Counted from the stretch's first letter, positions 32,818-42,725 are shown. The stretch is 53,937 nucleotides of DNA from Lachnospiraceae bacterium (GCA_029062895.1 JAIDPF010000040.1:1-53937), one strand, 5' to 3'. The notes: generated by a model from the letters alone, not told the origin. Numbers and translations are program-made.

Positions 32818-33891
32818 ATGGCTATTACGGCAAGCATGGTAAAAGAATTAAGGGAAAAAACCGGTGCAGGTATGATGGAGTGCAAAAAGGCGCTTACCGA
32901 GACCGATGGTAATATGGAAGCGGCAGTTGATGTATTAAGAAAAAGTGGTGCTGCCAAGATGGAAAAGAAGGCAAGCAGAATTGCTGCGGAAGGGATTGCG
33001 AGAGTTGCAGGTTCCGATAATACGGCAGTTGTTGTCGAGGTTAATTCCGAGACAGACTTTGTTGCCAAGAACGAGGTATTTCAGAACTTCGTACAGGGAA
33101 TAGCGGAGAAGGCGCTCGCTTCTTCTGTGGAAAAAGCCGGAGATGGTGAGGATATTGTTTCCATTCTGGATATTAAGTCCGAACTGGAAGAAAAGACGCT
33201 CACCATTGGTGAGAAGCTTTCTGTCAGAAGATTTGAGAAGGTTAGTGGAGACGCCGTTGCGTCTTATATTCACGCTGGCGGAAGAATCGGCGTCCTTGTA
33301 GCGGCGGACGGAGATTCCTCTGTGGAAGCGAAGGAAGCGCTTTCCAATGTCGCAATGCAGATTGCGGCTATGAATCCGCAGTATATCAGCAGGGCAGATA
33401 TCTCCGCAGAAGAACTTGATAAATTAAGGGAAATTACGATTGACAGCGCATTGAATGATCCTGCGTCTCTTCCTAAGCCGTTATTACAGAAATTGATCGA
33501 TAAGGCGATCGGCGACGCAGTATGGAGTAAGGAAGATATTGATATCTACAACGAGAAGAAGAGTAATATGAACTACTTATTCAACTTCCTTTTTAACGAG
33601 GCAAAAAATGCGTTGGTTGAGCTGGCATTTGCCGACAAAGATTCCATCGTTTCTGATAAGATTTTCAGCGGTCTGGTGGAAGGACGTATTTCAAAGCAGA
33701 TAAAAGAAATCAGTCTTTTAGATCAGACATATGTTAAGGCAGAAGATGGCAAGCAGACAGTTGCGCAGTACCTCAAAACCGTTTCCGGCAATCTGAAGAT
33801 TACAAAGATGGTAAGATTTGAAGTCGGCGAGGGTATGGAGAAGAAGGAAGAGAACTTCGCTGAAGAAGTGAAAAAGCAGATGGGCGAATAA
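32818..33891 (+). CDS. tsf: Translation elongation factor Ts
   Basis: EF-Ts exchanges GDP on EF-Tu. The N-terminal UBA-like domain (VKELREKTGAGMMECKKALT) and the T-D-F-V-A-K-N core motif are intact, and the end (GFIRFEVGEGIEK-like: MVRFEVGEGMEKKEENF) is standard. At 357 residues it is longer than the common 285-310, because of about 50 extra residues (around 210-262, including DAVWSKEDIDIYNEKKS) between the dimerisation subdomains. The frame is open at ATG 32803, but that ATG is part of the GGAGG-containing leader; ATG 32818 gives the family N-terminus. Confidence 0.97.
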   Translation: MAITASMVKELREKTGAGMMECKKALTETDGNMEAAVDVLRKSGAAKMEKKASRIAAEGIARVAGSDNTAVVVEVNSETDFVAKNEVFQNFVQGIAEKALASSVEKAGDGEDIVSILDIKSELEEKTLTIGEKLSVRRFEKVSGDAVASYIHAGGRIGVLVAADGDSSVEAKEALSNVAMQIAAMNPQYISRADISAEELDKLREITIDSALNDPASLPKPLLQKLIDKAIGDAVWSKEDIDIYNEKKSNMNYLFNFLFNEAKNALVELAFADKDSIVSDKIFSGLVEGRISKQIKEISLLDQTYVKAEDGKQTVAQYLKTVSGNLKITKMVRFEVGEGMEKKEENFAEEVKKQMGE

Positions 33892-33921
33892 TTCCGATGA
33901 TATGAATTTGATTATTTTTAG

Positions 33922-33954
33922 AGAGCGGCAAAGTGATTTTTTGCCGCTCTTTTT
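33922..33954 (+). terminator. Terminator after tsf
   Basis: AGAGCGGCAAA (33922-33932) pairs perfectly with TTTGCCGCTCT (33940-33950) around a 7-nt loop, followed by TTTT. It ends the rpsB-tsf transcript and lies upstream of the galactokinase start, confirming that the start is ATG 34017 and not the open frame upstream. Confidence 0.93.
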
Positions 33955-34016
33955 GGCAGATGTTTGGAATTGTTGAAAGATATATAAATGCATATTATCT
34001 GAGAAAGGATGCTGTT

Positions 34017-35297
34017 ATGAAAAACATAAATGAGTATATACAGGAAATCCAAAGCGGTATCTATGATGAACGCCTGCGTGAAATCTATGTGGATGAAAAG
34101 TTATTATTCTGTCAAAAGCAGCGGTATCAGAATGCGGTTTTAAAGTTTCAGGAATTGTTTGGAGAAAAAGAGGTATCTGTTTATAGTGCGCCGGGAAGAA
34201 GCGAGGTTTCTGGTAATCATACGGATCATCAGCATGGACATGTACTTGCGGCAAGTATCAATCTGGACGCGGTCGGTGTGGCGGCAAAGATCGGGGAGAA
34301 GACTGTCCGCCTGGTATCGGGAGATGCGCCGATGATTGAGTGTGATCTGGGGCAGCTTGAGCCTGTGGAAGAAGAAAAGGGAAGTACGGCTGCACTGATC
34401 CGTGGTGTGGCAGCCGGACTGGTGCAGAGAGGATATCAGGTGGGCGGATTTGAAGCCTATGTAACTTCGGATGTTCTGATAGGAGCCGGCATGTCCTCTT
34501 CAGCAGCGTTTGAGAGTCTGGTAGGAACGATCTTTTCCGGACTATATAACGATATGCAGGTACCTTCTGTGGATATTGCGAAGATCGGTCAGTATGCGGA
34601 AAATATATATTTTGGAAAACCCTGCGGGTTGATGGATCAGATGGCATGCAGTGTCGGCGGACTGATTTATATTGATTTCGCCGATGTACAGCAGCCGATG
34701 GTCAGACAGATCCCCGCGGATTTTGAAGGCCGCAGGTATAGTCTGTGTATCGTTGACACGAAGGGATCCCATGCGGATCTGACGGAGGATTACGCGGCTG
34801 TTCCGATGGAAATGAAGGCGGTTGCCGCGTATTTCGGGAAGGAATATTTAAGGGAGGTGGAAGAAGAAGACTTCTTTGCCAGTCTTGCGAAGATCCGTGA
34901 AGAGGCAGGCGACAGAGCAGTTCTTCGTGCGATCCATTTTTATACGGAGCAGAGGCGCGTCAGCAGGGCGGTCAAGGCTTTGGAGGAAGATAATTTTGAT
35001 AGTTTCTTATCTGAGATCAGGGAAAGCGGCGCTTCTTCGGAAAAACATCTGCAGAATATTTATAGCATAAAAGAGCCGCAGGTGCAAAGTATTACGGTTG
35101 CGCTTGCCGTCAGTGCATATTACCTGAAAGATAACGGCGTCTGCCGTGTGCATGGCGGTGGTTTTGCCGGGACGATTCAGGCATTTGTAAAAAATGAAGC
35201 GGTTGATGATTATAAAAATGCAATAGAAGCTATTTTTGGGAAAGACGCTTGTCATGTACTAAAGATACGCCCATATGGTGGGATCTGTGTCATGTAA
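34017..35297 (+). CDS. galK: Galactokinase (GHMP kinase family)
   Basis: The protein has 426 residues. The galactokinase signature is a variant, S-A-P-G-R-S-E-V-S-G-N-H-T-D-H-Q-H-G, against the usual G-R-x-N-L-I-G-E-H-T-D-Y; the ATP-binding GHMP motif (GAGMSSSAAFESLVG) and the C-terminal G-G-G-F-A-G motif are clear. It would phosphorylate galactose in the Leloir pathway. No other gal genes are adjacent, so substrate could differ (another sugar). ATG 34017 follows AGAAAGGA and sits 62 nt past the tsf terminator. Confidence 0.85.
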   Translation: MKNINEYIQEIQSGIYDERLREIYVDEKLLFCQKQRYQNAVLKFQELFGEKEVSVYSAPGRSEVSGNHTDHQHGHVLAASINLDAVGVAAKIGEKTVRLVSGDAPMIECDLGQLEPVEEEKGSTAALIRGVAAGLVQRGYQVGGFEAYVTSDVLIGAGMSSSAAFESLVGTIFSGLYNDMQVPSVDIAKIGQYAENIYFGKPCGLMDQMACSVGGLIYIDFADVQQPMVRQIPADFEGRRYSLCIVDTKGSHADLTEDYAAVPMEMKAVAAYFGKEYLREVEEEDFFASLAKIREEAGDRAVLRAIHFYTEQRRVSRAVKALEEDNFDSFLSEIRESGASSEKHLQNIYSIKEPQVQSITVALAVSAYYLKDNGVCRVHGGGFAGTIQAFVKNEAVDDYKNAIEAIFGKDACHVLKIRPYGGICVM

Positions 35298-35329
35298 AGT
35301 CGGGAGAAGATTGCCTTTTGTGCAGATAT

Positions 35330-35343
35330 AATTTGTACAAATT
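35330..35343. promoter_or_regulatory. 14-bp perfect palindrome downstream of galK
   Basis: AATTTGTACAAATT reads identically on both strands. It lies 53 bp upstream of the -35 box of the next promoter and could be an operator for that promoter or an A/T-rich coincidence. Confidence 0.35.
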
Positions 35344-35382
35344 TAATAATTTATACTTTCTTCTTTTGGAATACGTTGCAAC

Positions 35383-35411
35383 TTGTCGAAGTCCTTCTGA
35401 GATGATATAGT
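35383..35411 (+). promoter_or_regulatory. Promoter of the GGDEF-EAL gene
   Basis: TTGTCG (35383-35388), a 17-nt spacer and TATAGT (35406-35411) lie 40 nt upstream of the ATG at 35452. Five of six bases match in the -10 box. Confidence 0.55.
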
Positions 35412-35451
35412 ATTAATACTTACTGTTATTATTTGGAATTGAGGACGGCGC

Positions 35452-37089
35452 ATGGAAGGTATCTTAAAACTTCTCTGGAATAGTGAAGACGGAATCTGTC
35501 AGTTGAAAAACAATAGCCAGCTGGCCTATACGGAAGCTATGCAGTCTGACGGACTGGATGGTTTTTTGCGTCTTGTGGTAGAGGAGGATCGGGAGACTTA
35601 TGAGGTATTTCTTCGTGCTCTGAAAAATGGTCTGAAAGGCGCAGCAGAGTTTGTGCCGTTACAGGATAACCATATGTCGGTATCCGTCCGTATGTATAAG
35701 GCTGATGGAAGAGATTCCTATCACAATACGCTTTGCTTTTTCCGAAAGGACGATAACGGCGCAGCCGTACAGATGACGATGGTGATCTGTGAGATGACGG
35801 CGGAAGAAATCTACCGGATGCAGCTGGCTCAGACGATTACCAATGACAGCACGCCAGCCACGTTCCTACAGGCGGCTCATGAGGTGATTCGTCAGGACCC
35901 GGACAGGAAATATGCGCTGGTGCAGTTTGATGTTGTGAAATTTAAGATGATCAATGAGATGTACGGGGAGCAGTTCGGAGATGAGATGCTGAACTTTTTT
36001 ATCGAATCCCTGCAGGTACTCTGTAATAAGGATCAGCTCTTTGTCCGTCTGACTGCGGACGTATTTATGATATTGGTTCCACATGAAGACAGACAGGAAA
36101 TATTGGATTTTATTGAGATGGTCAAGAAAGCGCTGTCGGGATATAAGGGGATCGATTATCAGTTGGTGTTTGGCGTAAGCTATGTTGAGGATGTTAATGG
36201 TATCCTCCGTAAATACGGTGACCGTGCCGCTATGGCGAGGCAGAGCATCAAGGGCAATGCATTGCAGCATGTGGCATTTTATGAAAATAAGATGAAGGAT
36301 ATGATCTACAATAGGAAGTATCTGGAGGATCATATGGAAAGTGCGCTGGAGAACCATGAATTTGTAATGTATCTTCAGCCGAAGTATAATATGGAGAACA
36401 ACAGGATCGTTGGAGCGGAGGCGTTGGTACGCTGGGTCAGAAAAGACGGGAAAGTGGTTCCACCGTCAGATTTTGTACCGTTTTTTGAAAAAAACGGATT
36501 TGTTACCAAGATGGATGCGTTTATCTGGGAAGAGGCATGCAAGCTGATCCGGGAGTGGATGGATCAGGGGAAGGAAGTGCTCCCGATTTCAGTGAATATG
36601 TCCAGAAAGCATTTTCAGTCAGAGGATTATCTGGATACGCTAAGACATCTGATTGATACCTATAAGATTCCGAAGGAATATCTGGAGATTGAGATTACGG
36701 AAACGGTGGATGAGAATGAAACCCATGATAATATCATGCGTTTGAAAGAAGAAGGATTTACGCTTTTGATGGACGATTTTGGTTCCGGTTACTCATCCTT
36801 AAATGTACTTAAGGATACGCATTTTGACATTATTAAGATCGACAGGGCATTTTTGCAGGATTTCTTAGGATCGGACCGTGGTCAGAAGATCGTAGAGAAT
36901 ATTGTTCGTATGACAAGCGCCATCGGACTTCCCATGGTGGCGGAGGGAGTAGAGACGAAAGAACAGGCAGAGTCGCTGCTTCAATACGGCTGCAATGTGG
37001 CACAGGGATTTTATTACGCAAGACCGATGACAGTGGAGGATTTTCGGAAACGAAAAGAGGAACAGGAAAATAAGGAACAGGCAGGATAG
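35452..37089 (+). CDS. c-di-GMP phosphodiesterase: degenerate GGDEF plus intact EAL
   Basis: The protein has 545 residues: an N-terminal PAS-like sensory region (about 1-125), a GGDEF domain (about 140-290) and an EAL domain (about 300-540). The GGDEF active site reads R-L-T-A-D-V-F instead of R-x-G-G-D-E-F, so cyclase activity should be lost. The EAL site is intact: E-A-L-V-R-W, N-M-S-R-K-H-F, E-I-T-E-T, D-D-F-G-S-G-Y-S-S, I-K-I-D-R and V-A-E-G-V-E-T. It should hydrolyse c-di-GMP, the ligand of the PilZ protein encoded at 20478, and so favour motility. No membrane segments. Confidence 0.92.
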   Translation: MEGILKLLWNSEDGICQLKNNSQLAYTEAMQSDGLDGFLRLVVEEDRETYEVFLRALKNGLKGAAEFVPLQDNHMSVSVRMYKADGRDSYHNTLCFFRKDDNGAAVQMTMVICEMTAEEIYRMQLAQTITNDSTPATFLQAAHEVIRQDPDRKYALVQFDVVKFKMINEMYGEQFGDEMLNFFIESLQVLCNKDQLFVRLTADVFMILVPHEDRQEILDFIEMVKKALSGYKGIDYQLVFGVSYVEDVNGILRKYGDRAAMARQSIKGNALQHVAFYENKMKDMIYNRKYLEDHMESALENHEFVMYLQPKYNMENNRIVGAEALVRWVRKDGKVVPPSDFVPFFEKNGFVTKMDAFIWEEACKLIREWMDQGKEVLPISVNMSRKHFQSEDYLDTLRHLIDTYKIPKEYLEIEITETVDENETHDNIMRLKEEGFTLLMDDFGSGYSSLNVLKDTHFDIIKIDRAFLQDFLGSDRGQKIVENIVRMTSAIGLPMVAEGVETKEQAESLLQYGCNVAQGFYYARPMTVEDFRKRKEEQENKEQAG

Positions 37090-37093
37090 ACAA

Positions 37094-37125
37094 GAGAACC
37101 GACCGGTGGTCGGTTCTCCTTTTTA
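37094..37125 (+). terminator. Terminator after the EAL gene
   Basis: GAGAACCGACC (37094-37104) pairs with GGTCGGTTCTC (37108-37118) around a 3-nt loop and is followed by CTTTTTA. Strong intrinsic terminator 5 nt after the stop codon. Confidence 0.93.
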
Positions 37126-37153
37126 GTTGAGAAATTGAAAGGAAGTGCGCAAG

Positions 37154-39646
37154 GTGGAAGAAAAAGAAAAGAAAAGCGGATTCTGGTATCAGGTGGCAAA
37201 TTTTATTGTCAATAAGCGTAAAGCCATCGAGATTTTATTTGTCTGTGCCATTATTTACAGTGTCTTCTGTATCAATAAGGTACAGGTCAATCAGGATATT
37301 ACAAGCTATCTGCCGGAGGAAAGTGAGACCAGACGGGGGCTTTCCCTGATGGAGGAGCAGTTTGTTACCTATGGTTCCGCGAAGGTGATGTTATCGAATG
37401 TCACTTATGAACAGGCGGAGAAGCTTGCCGGACGGATAAAATTGCTTGAGGGTGTCAAATCTGCTGCCTTAGGTATGGATGAGGAACATTATAGAGGTAC
37501 GAATGTATTGATTGAAGTAACGGTTGACGGCAGCGATGAAGCGGAAAGCAGCATTCAGACCATGAATGCGGTGAAAGAGCTGCTGACAGGATATGATTAC
37601 TACATTTCCACGACCATCGGTGAAACACAGGAAAGCACGGAAAGTTTAAATCATGATATGAATATCATTTTAGTGTTGGCGGTGGTAATCATTATCGCTG
37701 TACTGTTGCTTTCAACCAAGGCATATTTTGAGATCCCGGTGCTGCTGATCACCTTTGGTGTTGCCGCGATCTTAAATATGGGTACCAATTATTGGTTGGG
37801 GGAGATTTCTTCAGTTACCAAATCAATTGCTGTGGTTCTGCAGCTTGCTCTGGCAATCGACTATGCCATCATAATGTGCGACCGCTATATGGAAGAACAC
37901 GAAACGATGGAATCTGTGGAAGCGGTGAAGGTGGCGCTCTCGAAAGCGATCCCTGAGATCAGCTCATCTTCATTGACAACGATTTCCGGTATGGTTGCCA
38001 TGATGTTTATGCAGTTCAAGCTGGGATATGATATGGGTATTGTACTGGTCAAGGCAATCATTTTAAGTTTGATTTCTGTTTTCTTCCTGATGCCGGGAGT
38101 GATACTGATCTTCGCAAAGGGCATTGACCGATCCCATCATAAATGTCATGTTCCGAAGATCTCCTTTGTTGGGAAATTTGCGGCTGCAACCAAGTATATC
38201 ATTCCGCCGGTTTTTATCATTGTTCTGGTAGGCGCGTTTATGATGTCCAGTAACTGTCGGTACCTGTATGACGTAAATTCTGTGGAGAGTTCGAAAAAGA
38301 CGTCGTCAAAGATTGCCAGAGAGAAGATCGGGGAGATCTTTGGATCGGAGAATCAGTTTGTCGTTATGGTGCCAAAGGGAAATTATGAAGCGGAAGCAAA
38401 AGTTCTGGCGGAATTGGGACATCTTTCTTATGTATCGGATGTCCTTGGATTGGCGAATCAGACGATTGATGAAGAATATTGTCTGACTGATAAGCTCACA
38501 CCAAGGCAGTTTGCCGAGCTGACGGATCTGGATGTGGAGATCGTGGAGGTCATGTACTCTGCTTATGCTTACAGTCAGGAGCAGTACGGACCGGTTGTGA
38601 CAGGTATCAGTGATTATGAGGTGCCGATCATTGATATGTTCCTGTTCTTATATGACCAGTATCAACAGGGGTATGTTACCCTGAGTGATGAAATGGATGA
38701 GACGCTGAATACCCTGTATGATACGCTGCATGATGGGCAGCTGCAATTACAGGGAGAGGAATATTCACGTTTTGTATTGAATCTGACATTGCCGGTAGAA
38801 GGACAGCCGACGTATGACGCAATGGAGGAAATCAGAGGGATCGCCTCGAAATATTATGATGTTAATCAGGTGGTTCTGGTGGGTAATTCAACCAGCGCGC
38901 ATGATCTGGAATCCTCTTTTGCAACGGATAATCTGATCATCAGCATCCTGACGGCGCTGTTTGTCATGATTATTCTGTTTTTTACATTCCAGTCAGCAGG
39001 GCTCCCGGTATTGCTGGTATTGACGATACAGGGAAGCATCTGGATCAACTTTACGGTGCCTGTTTTACAGGATACGGGTGTTTATTTTATTGCATATCTG
39101 ATCGTTTCCGCAATCCAGATGGGCGCGACGATCGATTATGCAATCGTTATTTCCAGCCGTTATATGATCCTGCGGCAGGAGATTCCCTTAAAGGACGCGA
39201 TCACGGAAACGATTGACAAGGCATTTCCCACGATTTTTACTTCCGGTTCGATCCTGACCTGTGCCGGATTTCTGATTGGATATATCTCTTCGGACGCGAC
39301 GATTGCTGCTATTGGTATTGCGCTGGGGCGTGGGACATTGATATCCATTCTGCTGGTACTTTTTGTACTCCCGCAGATTCTGATGCTGGGTGATATCATA
39401 TTGGAAAAGACGGCGCTTGCCATCAATTTGACCGGAAGACAGCGTGAGTACAGAGGCAGGGCGCTGGTATCCGGTCATGTAAGCGGTTATGTGCAGGGGA
39501 TGATCGATGCTGATATGAGCGGTCTGATTCAAGGGGAGATGAAGATCAATGTGGATACACTGCTACCCAGAAGACAGGCTCAGATCACGCCTATGGACGA
39601 TAAAATTGAGATGCATGGAGAAGAAGATAGTGAGGATGATAGCTAA
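37154..39646 (+). CDS. MMPL/RND-family transporter
   Basis: This ~830-residue protein has two matching halves, each an N-terminal membrane helix, an extracytoplasmic loop (about 45-170 and 370-590) and a bundle of about five helices (about 175-330 and 600-760). The RND-like motifs LALAIDYAIIMCDRYMEE and IQMGATIDYAIVISSRYMIL occupy equivalent positions in the two halves. MMPL proteins export lipids or other hydrophobic cargo. Cargo here is unknown. I place the start at GTG 37154, which has AAAGGAAG 8 nt upstream; a GTG at 37145 is also in frame. Confidence 0.88.
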   Translation: MEEKEKKSGFWYQVANFIVNKRKAIEILFVCAIIYSVFCINKVQVNQDITSYLPEESETRRGLSLMEEQFVTYGSAKVMLSNVTYEQAEKLAGRIKLLEGVKSAALGMDEEHYRGTNVLIEVTVDGSDEAESSIQTMNAVKELLTGYDYYISTTIGETQESTESLNHDMNIILVLAVVIIIAVLLLSTKAYFEIPVLLITFGVAAILNMGTNYWLGEISSVTKSIAVVLQLALAIDYAIIMCDRYMEEHETMESVEAVKVALSKAIPEISSSSLTTISGMVAMMFMQFKLGYDMGIVLVKAIILSLISVFFLMPGVILIFAKGIDRSHHKCHVPKISFVGKFAAATKYIIPPVFIIVLVGAFMMSSNCRYLYDVNSVESSKKTSSKIAREKIGEIFGSENQFVVMVPKGNYEAEAKVLAELGHLSYVSDVLGLANQTIDEEYCLTDKLTPRQFAELTDLDVEIVEVMYSAYAYSQEQYGPVVTGISDYEVPIIDMFLFLYDQYQQGYVTLSDEMDETLNTLYDTLHDGQLQLQGEEYSRFVLNLTLPVEGQPTYDAMEEIRGIASKYYDVNQVVLVGNSTSAHDLESSFATDNLIISILTALFVMIILFFTFQSAGLPVLLVLTIQGSIWINFTVPVLQDTGVYFIAYLIVSAIQMGATIDYAIVISSRYMILRQEIPLKDAITETIDKAFPTIFTSGSILTCAGFLIGYISSDATIAAIGIALGRGTLISILLVLFVLPQILMLGDIILEKTALAINLTGRQREYRGRALVSGHVSGYVQGMIDADMSGLIQGEMKINVDTLLPRRQAQITPMDDKIEMHGEEDSEDDS

Positions 39647-39778
39647 AAAGTAATGATATAAGTAAACTGATAAGAGACCTGGGAAGGAAAACATAAGACC
39701 TGAAAGAGAAAATGAAAGAATGATAGATAAATAGTTCAGAAATAAAAATGAGTTGTGCAGAAAGGAAGCATATTTCTT

Positions 39779-42604
39779 ATGAGAAAGTTTATTAAATATC
39801 ATCAAATATTCGCAGCAGTTATGATGGTTACTTTGTTGTTTACCGTGATCCCGATTCCGGTAAGTGCGGACGGGGATACAATTGAGATACATACGGTGGC
39901 GGATTTTTTGGAATTTGCGGAGAATTGTAAGACAGACGGCTGGAGTATGGGAAAGATGATTGTTTTACGGAGCGATCTGGATATTTCCGGTTTGACGTTT
40001 GACGGTATCCCATATTTTAATGGAACATTTCGGGGATGCGGATATACAATCAGCTTTCTTGGCATGGAACCGGTGGGTTCGCATTATGGATTATTCCGTT
40101 ATATCGGAAGCATGGGACTCGTAAGAGATCTGAATGTGCGTGGCAGCGTTACTCCTACAGGAACTGCTTCCATGATTGGAGGAATTGCAGGCGTTAATCA
40201 GGGGATGATACTGAATTGTTCCTATAACGGGAGTATAAGAGGAAAAAATGAAGTAGGCGGTATTGCCGGTTGTAATGCAGAATCAGGGATGATTCTAAAC
40301 TCAACCAATTACGCCACGGTTTTGGCGACTGACCAGACGGGAGGTATCGCAGGCAGGAATGAAGGGTTGATTGCGGACTGTGATAATCAGGGCAATATCA
40401 ACATAAAGGAACTGGATACGACGATGAATCTTGGAGGAGTGGATATTGGGACACTCAATCTGACAGAAAATATCGTGACCCGTAATGATATGGGAGGTAT
40501 CGCCGGTACGTCAGAGGGAGTGATCACCGGCTGCAGGAACAGCGGTACGATTGGATTTGAACATACAGGATATAATGTCGGCGGTATTGCGGGCAGTCAG
40601 AGTGGACAGATCTTTGATTGTACGAATGAAGGACCGGTTTATGGCAGAAAGGATGTTGGGGGTATCGTTGGTCAGGCGTTGCCGTTTATGGAGGCGACCT
40701 ATCTTTCGGAGAAAGTAGAAGGCGCGCAGGGCCGGGTATCAGGTCTGAATAATACATTAAACAGTATCGTCAGCTCCGTATCCGATACGGCGGAAGAAAG
40801 CAGGAATTATGCGGCTCAGCTCAGGACGCAGTATCAGGAGGAGTGGAAGTCGGTGTCCCAGAATCTGGCAACGATTCTGGATACTATTTCGGAAAATGAG
40901 GCTGCTGTAGAGCAATATCGGGAAAATATTTTTCATGCTATGGAGGTGATCGTTTCCGAAGGAGATCTGTTGGATATGCTTGCGCAAATAAGTGAAAACC
41001 GCATCTCGGATCAGACGGGGGAATCAGCGCGACGGATCAGGGAACAGTTACAGATCATCAATGATAATCTGCAACTGATTCAGGCGCAGTATGATATCGA
41101 CGAAGAAAGCGAAGAAGAGTTGAAAATCTGTCTGCAGGAAGAAATGCAGAATAACAGCCGGGCGGAAGATCTGAACCAGTTTGTGGAAATCATAGAGCAG
41201 GGCGGCAGAGAAGTATCGGAGGGGATGGACAGCGTGGTGTCCCAGATCAATTCGGCGCTGGATGCTGTGGATGTAGATATGACAATATTGCGGGAAAGGG
41301 GATTCATCGAAGACGTTTCCGGTATGAATTTTGCTCCGGATGCCAAGGGTGTAATCAGTGGATGCATCAATTCCGGCAGTGTCAATGGGGACATCAATGC
41401 CGGTGGGATTGCGGGTACGATGAACATCGAATATGGCAGTGACCCGGAAACAGATTTTTCCTTTGCCGGGGATGTTAATATTGTTCTGCGCACCACGTTA
41501 AATGATGTCATTATGGACTGTAAGAATTTAGGCATCGTCAGTGTCAAGAAAAATCATGCGGGCGGCATTGTCGGAGGACAGATATTAGGATTGGTTTATT
41601 CCTGTGAGGCATATGGGTATGTGATTGCGGGAACGGGTGATGAGCTTGGTGGTATTGCAGGATACAGCGAGGCGGCAGTACGAGGATGCTATAGCCTGTG
41701 CAGAATGGAGGGGCAGGACCGGATCGGTGGTATTTGCGGATATGGAAGTACGATAGAAAATTGTATCAGTATCTGTGAATTAAAAAGTGAAGGAGAGTGC
41801 AGGGGCGCAATTGCCGGAGAAGTGGATGAGGAAGGCAGCAGGATCGGCAATTTCTTTGTCAGTGATACGTTGGAGGGAATCGATGGGATCAGTTATCTGG
41901 GGATAGCGGAGCATAGTTCCCATGATAAAATTATGCAGATGGAGGGGATCCCGGATGATTTCCGTCAGATCAGAGTGACGTTTATGGTGGATGAAGCCGT
42001 TATAGAAGAACAGCAGAAGATGTATGGATCTATATTGAGGGAGGAGGATTTTCCTGCGATTCCTGAGAAGGAAGGATATTATGCGCAGTGGGATTATGAC
42101 GATATGCCGCTGCTCAACAATGAGATGTTCATAGCGGAATATATACCATGGGTAGAGGCGCTGGCAAGTGAGGAAAGAGTTGAAGATGGCAGGATGCTGA
42201 TGTTGGCGGCGGGAGAGTTTTATCAGGGAGACGTTCTGCGCCTGAACGAAGTGACGGCAGCTTTGCAGGTGCCGCTGACGGAGCAGGATACATTGTTATA
42301 TATATATGCATGGGAGATCGAAATGGCAAATCAGCATATGCTGCCGACGGAGCTGGAATGTCATTTTGCAGTGTCAAAGCCTGAACGTACAAAGCTGTAT
42401 CTCTTTAAGGACGACGCATGGATGCTGATCCCTACGACGGAAGATGGAAGCTATCTTGTGGCATCGATTCCCTATGGTGCGTCCTTTGCACTGGTAGAAA
42501 GTGACGCTGGGCTGTCCTATGCGGTGATGATTGCGGCAGGTGGGGCTCTGCTGGTCATTGTAGCAATCGTGGTAGTGCGGACGAAGCGGAGGAAAGAACA
42601 TTAA
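39779..42604 (+). CDS. Large secreted GLUG-repeat surface protein with C-terminal membrane anchor
   Basis: The protein has 941 residues. A signal peptide (about 1-32) leads to GLUG-type repeats (about 60-300 and 510-690) marked by G-G-I-A-G/G-G-I-V-G followed by N-x-G or C-x-N motifs. A long helical segment (about 305-515) interrupts the repeats, and a C-terminal region ends in one membrane helix (about 910-935) and K-R-R-K-E-H. There is no LPXTG motif. GLUG proteins are often adhesins or surface matrix proteins. The MMPL gene ends 132 nt upstream. The start has AAAGGAAG upstream; an earlier GTG at 39755 is less likely. Confidence 0.8.
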   Translation: MRKFIKYHQIFAAVMMVTLLFTVIPIPVSADGDTIEIHTVADFLEFAENCKTDGWSMGKMIVLRSDLDISGLTFDGIPYFNGTFRGCGYTISFLGMEPVGSHYGLFRYIGSMGLVRDLNVRGSVTPTGTASMIGGIAGVNQGMILNCSYNGSIRGKNEVGGIAGCNAESGMILNSTNYATVLATDQTGGIAGRNEGLIADCDNQGNINIKELDTTMNLGGVDIGTLNLTENIVTRNDMGGIAGTSEGVITGCRNSGTIGFEHTGYNVGGIAGSQSGQIFDCTNEGPVYGRKDVGGIVGQALPFMEATYLSEKVEGAQGRVSGLNNTLNSIVSSVSDTAEESRNYAAQLRTQYQEEWKSVSQNLATILDTISENEAAVEQYRENIFHAMEVIVSEGDLLDMLAQISENRISDQTGESARRIREQLQIINDNLQLIQAQYDIDEESEEELKICLQEEMQNNSRAEDLNQFVEIIEQGGREVSEGMDSVVSQINSALDAVDVDMTILRERGFIEDVSGMNFAPDAKGVISGCINSGSVNGDINAGGIAGTMNIEYGSDPETDFSFAGDVNIVLRTTLNDVIMDCKNLGIVSVKKNHAGGIVGGQILGLVYSCEAYGYVIAGTGDELGGIAGYSEAAVRGCYSLCRMEGQDRIGGICGYGSTIENCISICELKSEGECRGAIAGEVDEEGSRIGNFFVSDTLEGIDGISYLGIAEHSSHDKIMQMEGIPDDFRQIRVTFMVDEAVIEEQQKMYGSILREEDFPAIPEKEGYYAQWDYDDMPLLNNEMFIAEYIPWVEALASEERVEDGRMLMLAAGEFYQGDVLRLNEVTAALQVPLTEQDTLLYIYAWEIEMANQHMLPTELECHFAVSKPERTKLYLFKDDAWMLIPTTEDGSYLVASIPYGASFALVESDAGLSYAVMIAAGGALLVIVAIVVVRTKRRKEH

Positions 42605-42671
42605 CGAATAGCGTATCTTGGGAGCGAAAAGCGAATATAAAAAATATGTGTTAATTTTCGTTTCTTTCTGT

Positions 42672-42677
42672 TATAAT
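42672..42677 (+). promoter_or_regulatory. -10 box upstream of degV
   Basis: A perfect TATAAT lies 86 nt upstream of the degV start; no good -35 box is seen at 16-18 nt, so promoter strength is uncertain. Confidence 0.4.
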
Positions 42678-42725
42678 AAAAAAACAGGAGAAATAGGTTG
42701 AATTAAGTTTTTCATTACTATTTAA

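Noticed and set aside
33933-34016. Upstream in-frame extension of galactokinase
   Set aside because: It would begin inside the tsf terminator, and the residues do not match the family; ATG 34017 has a ribosome-binding site.
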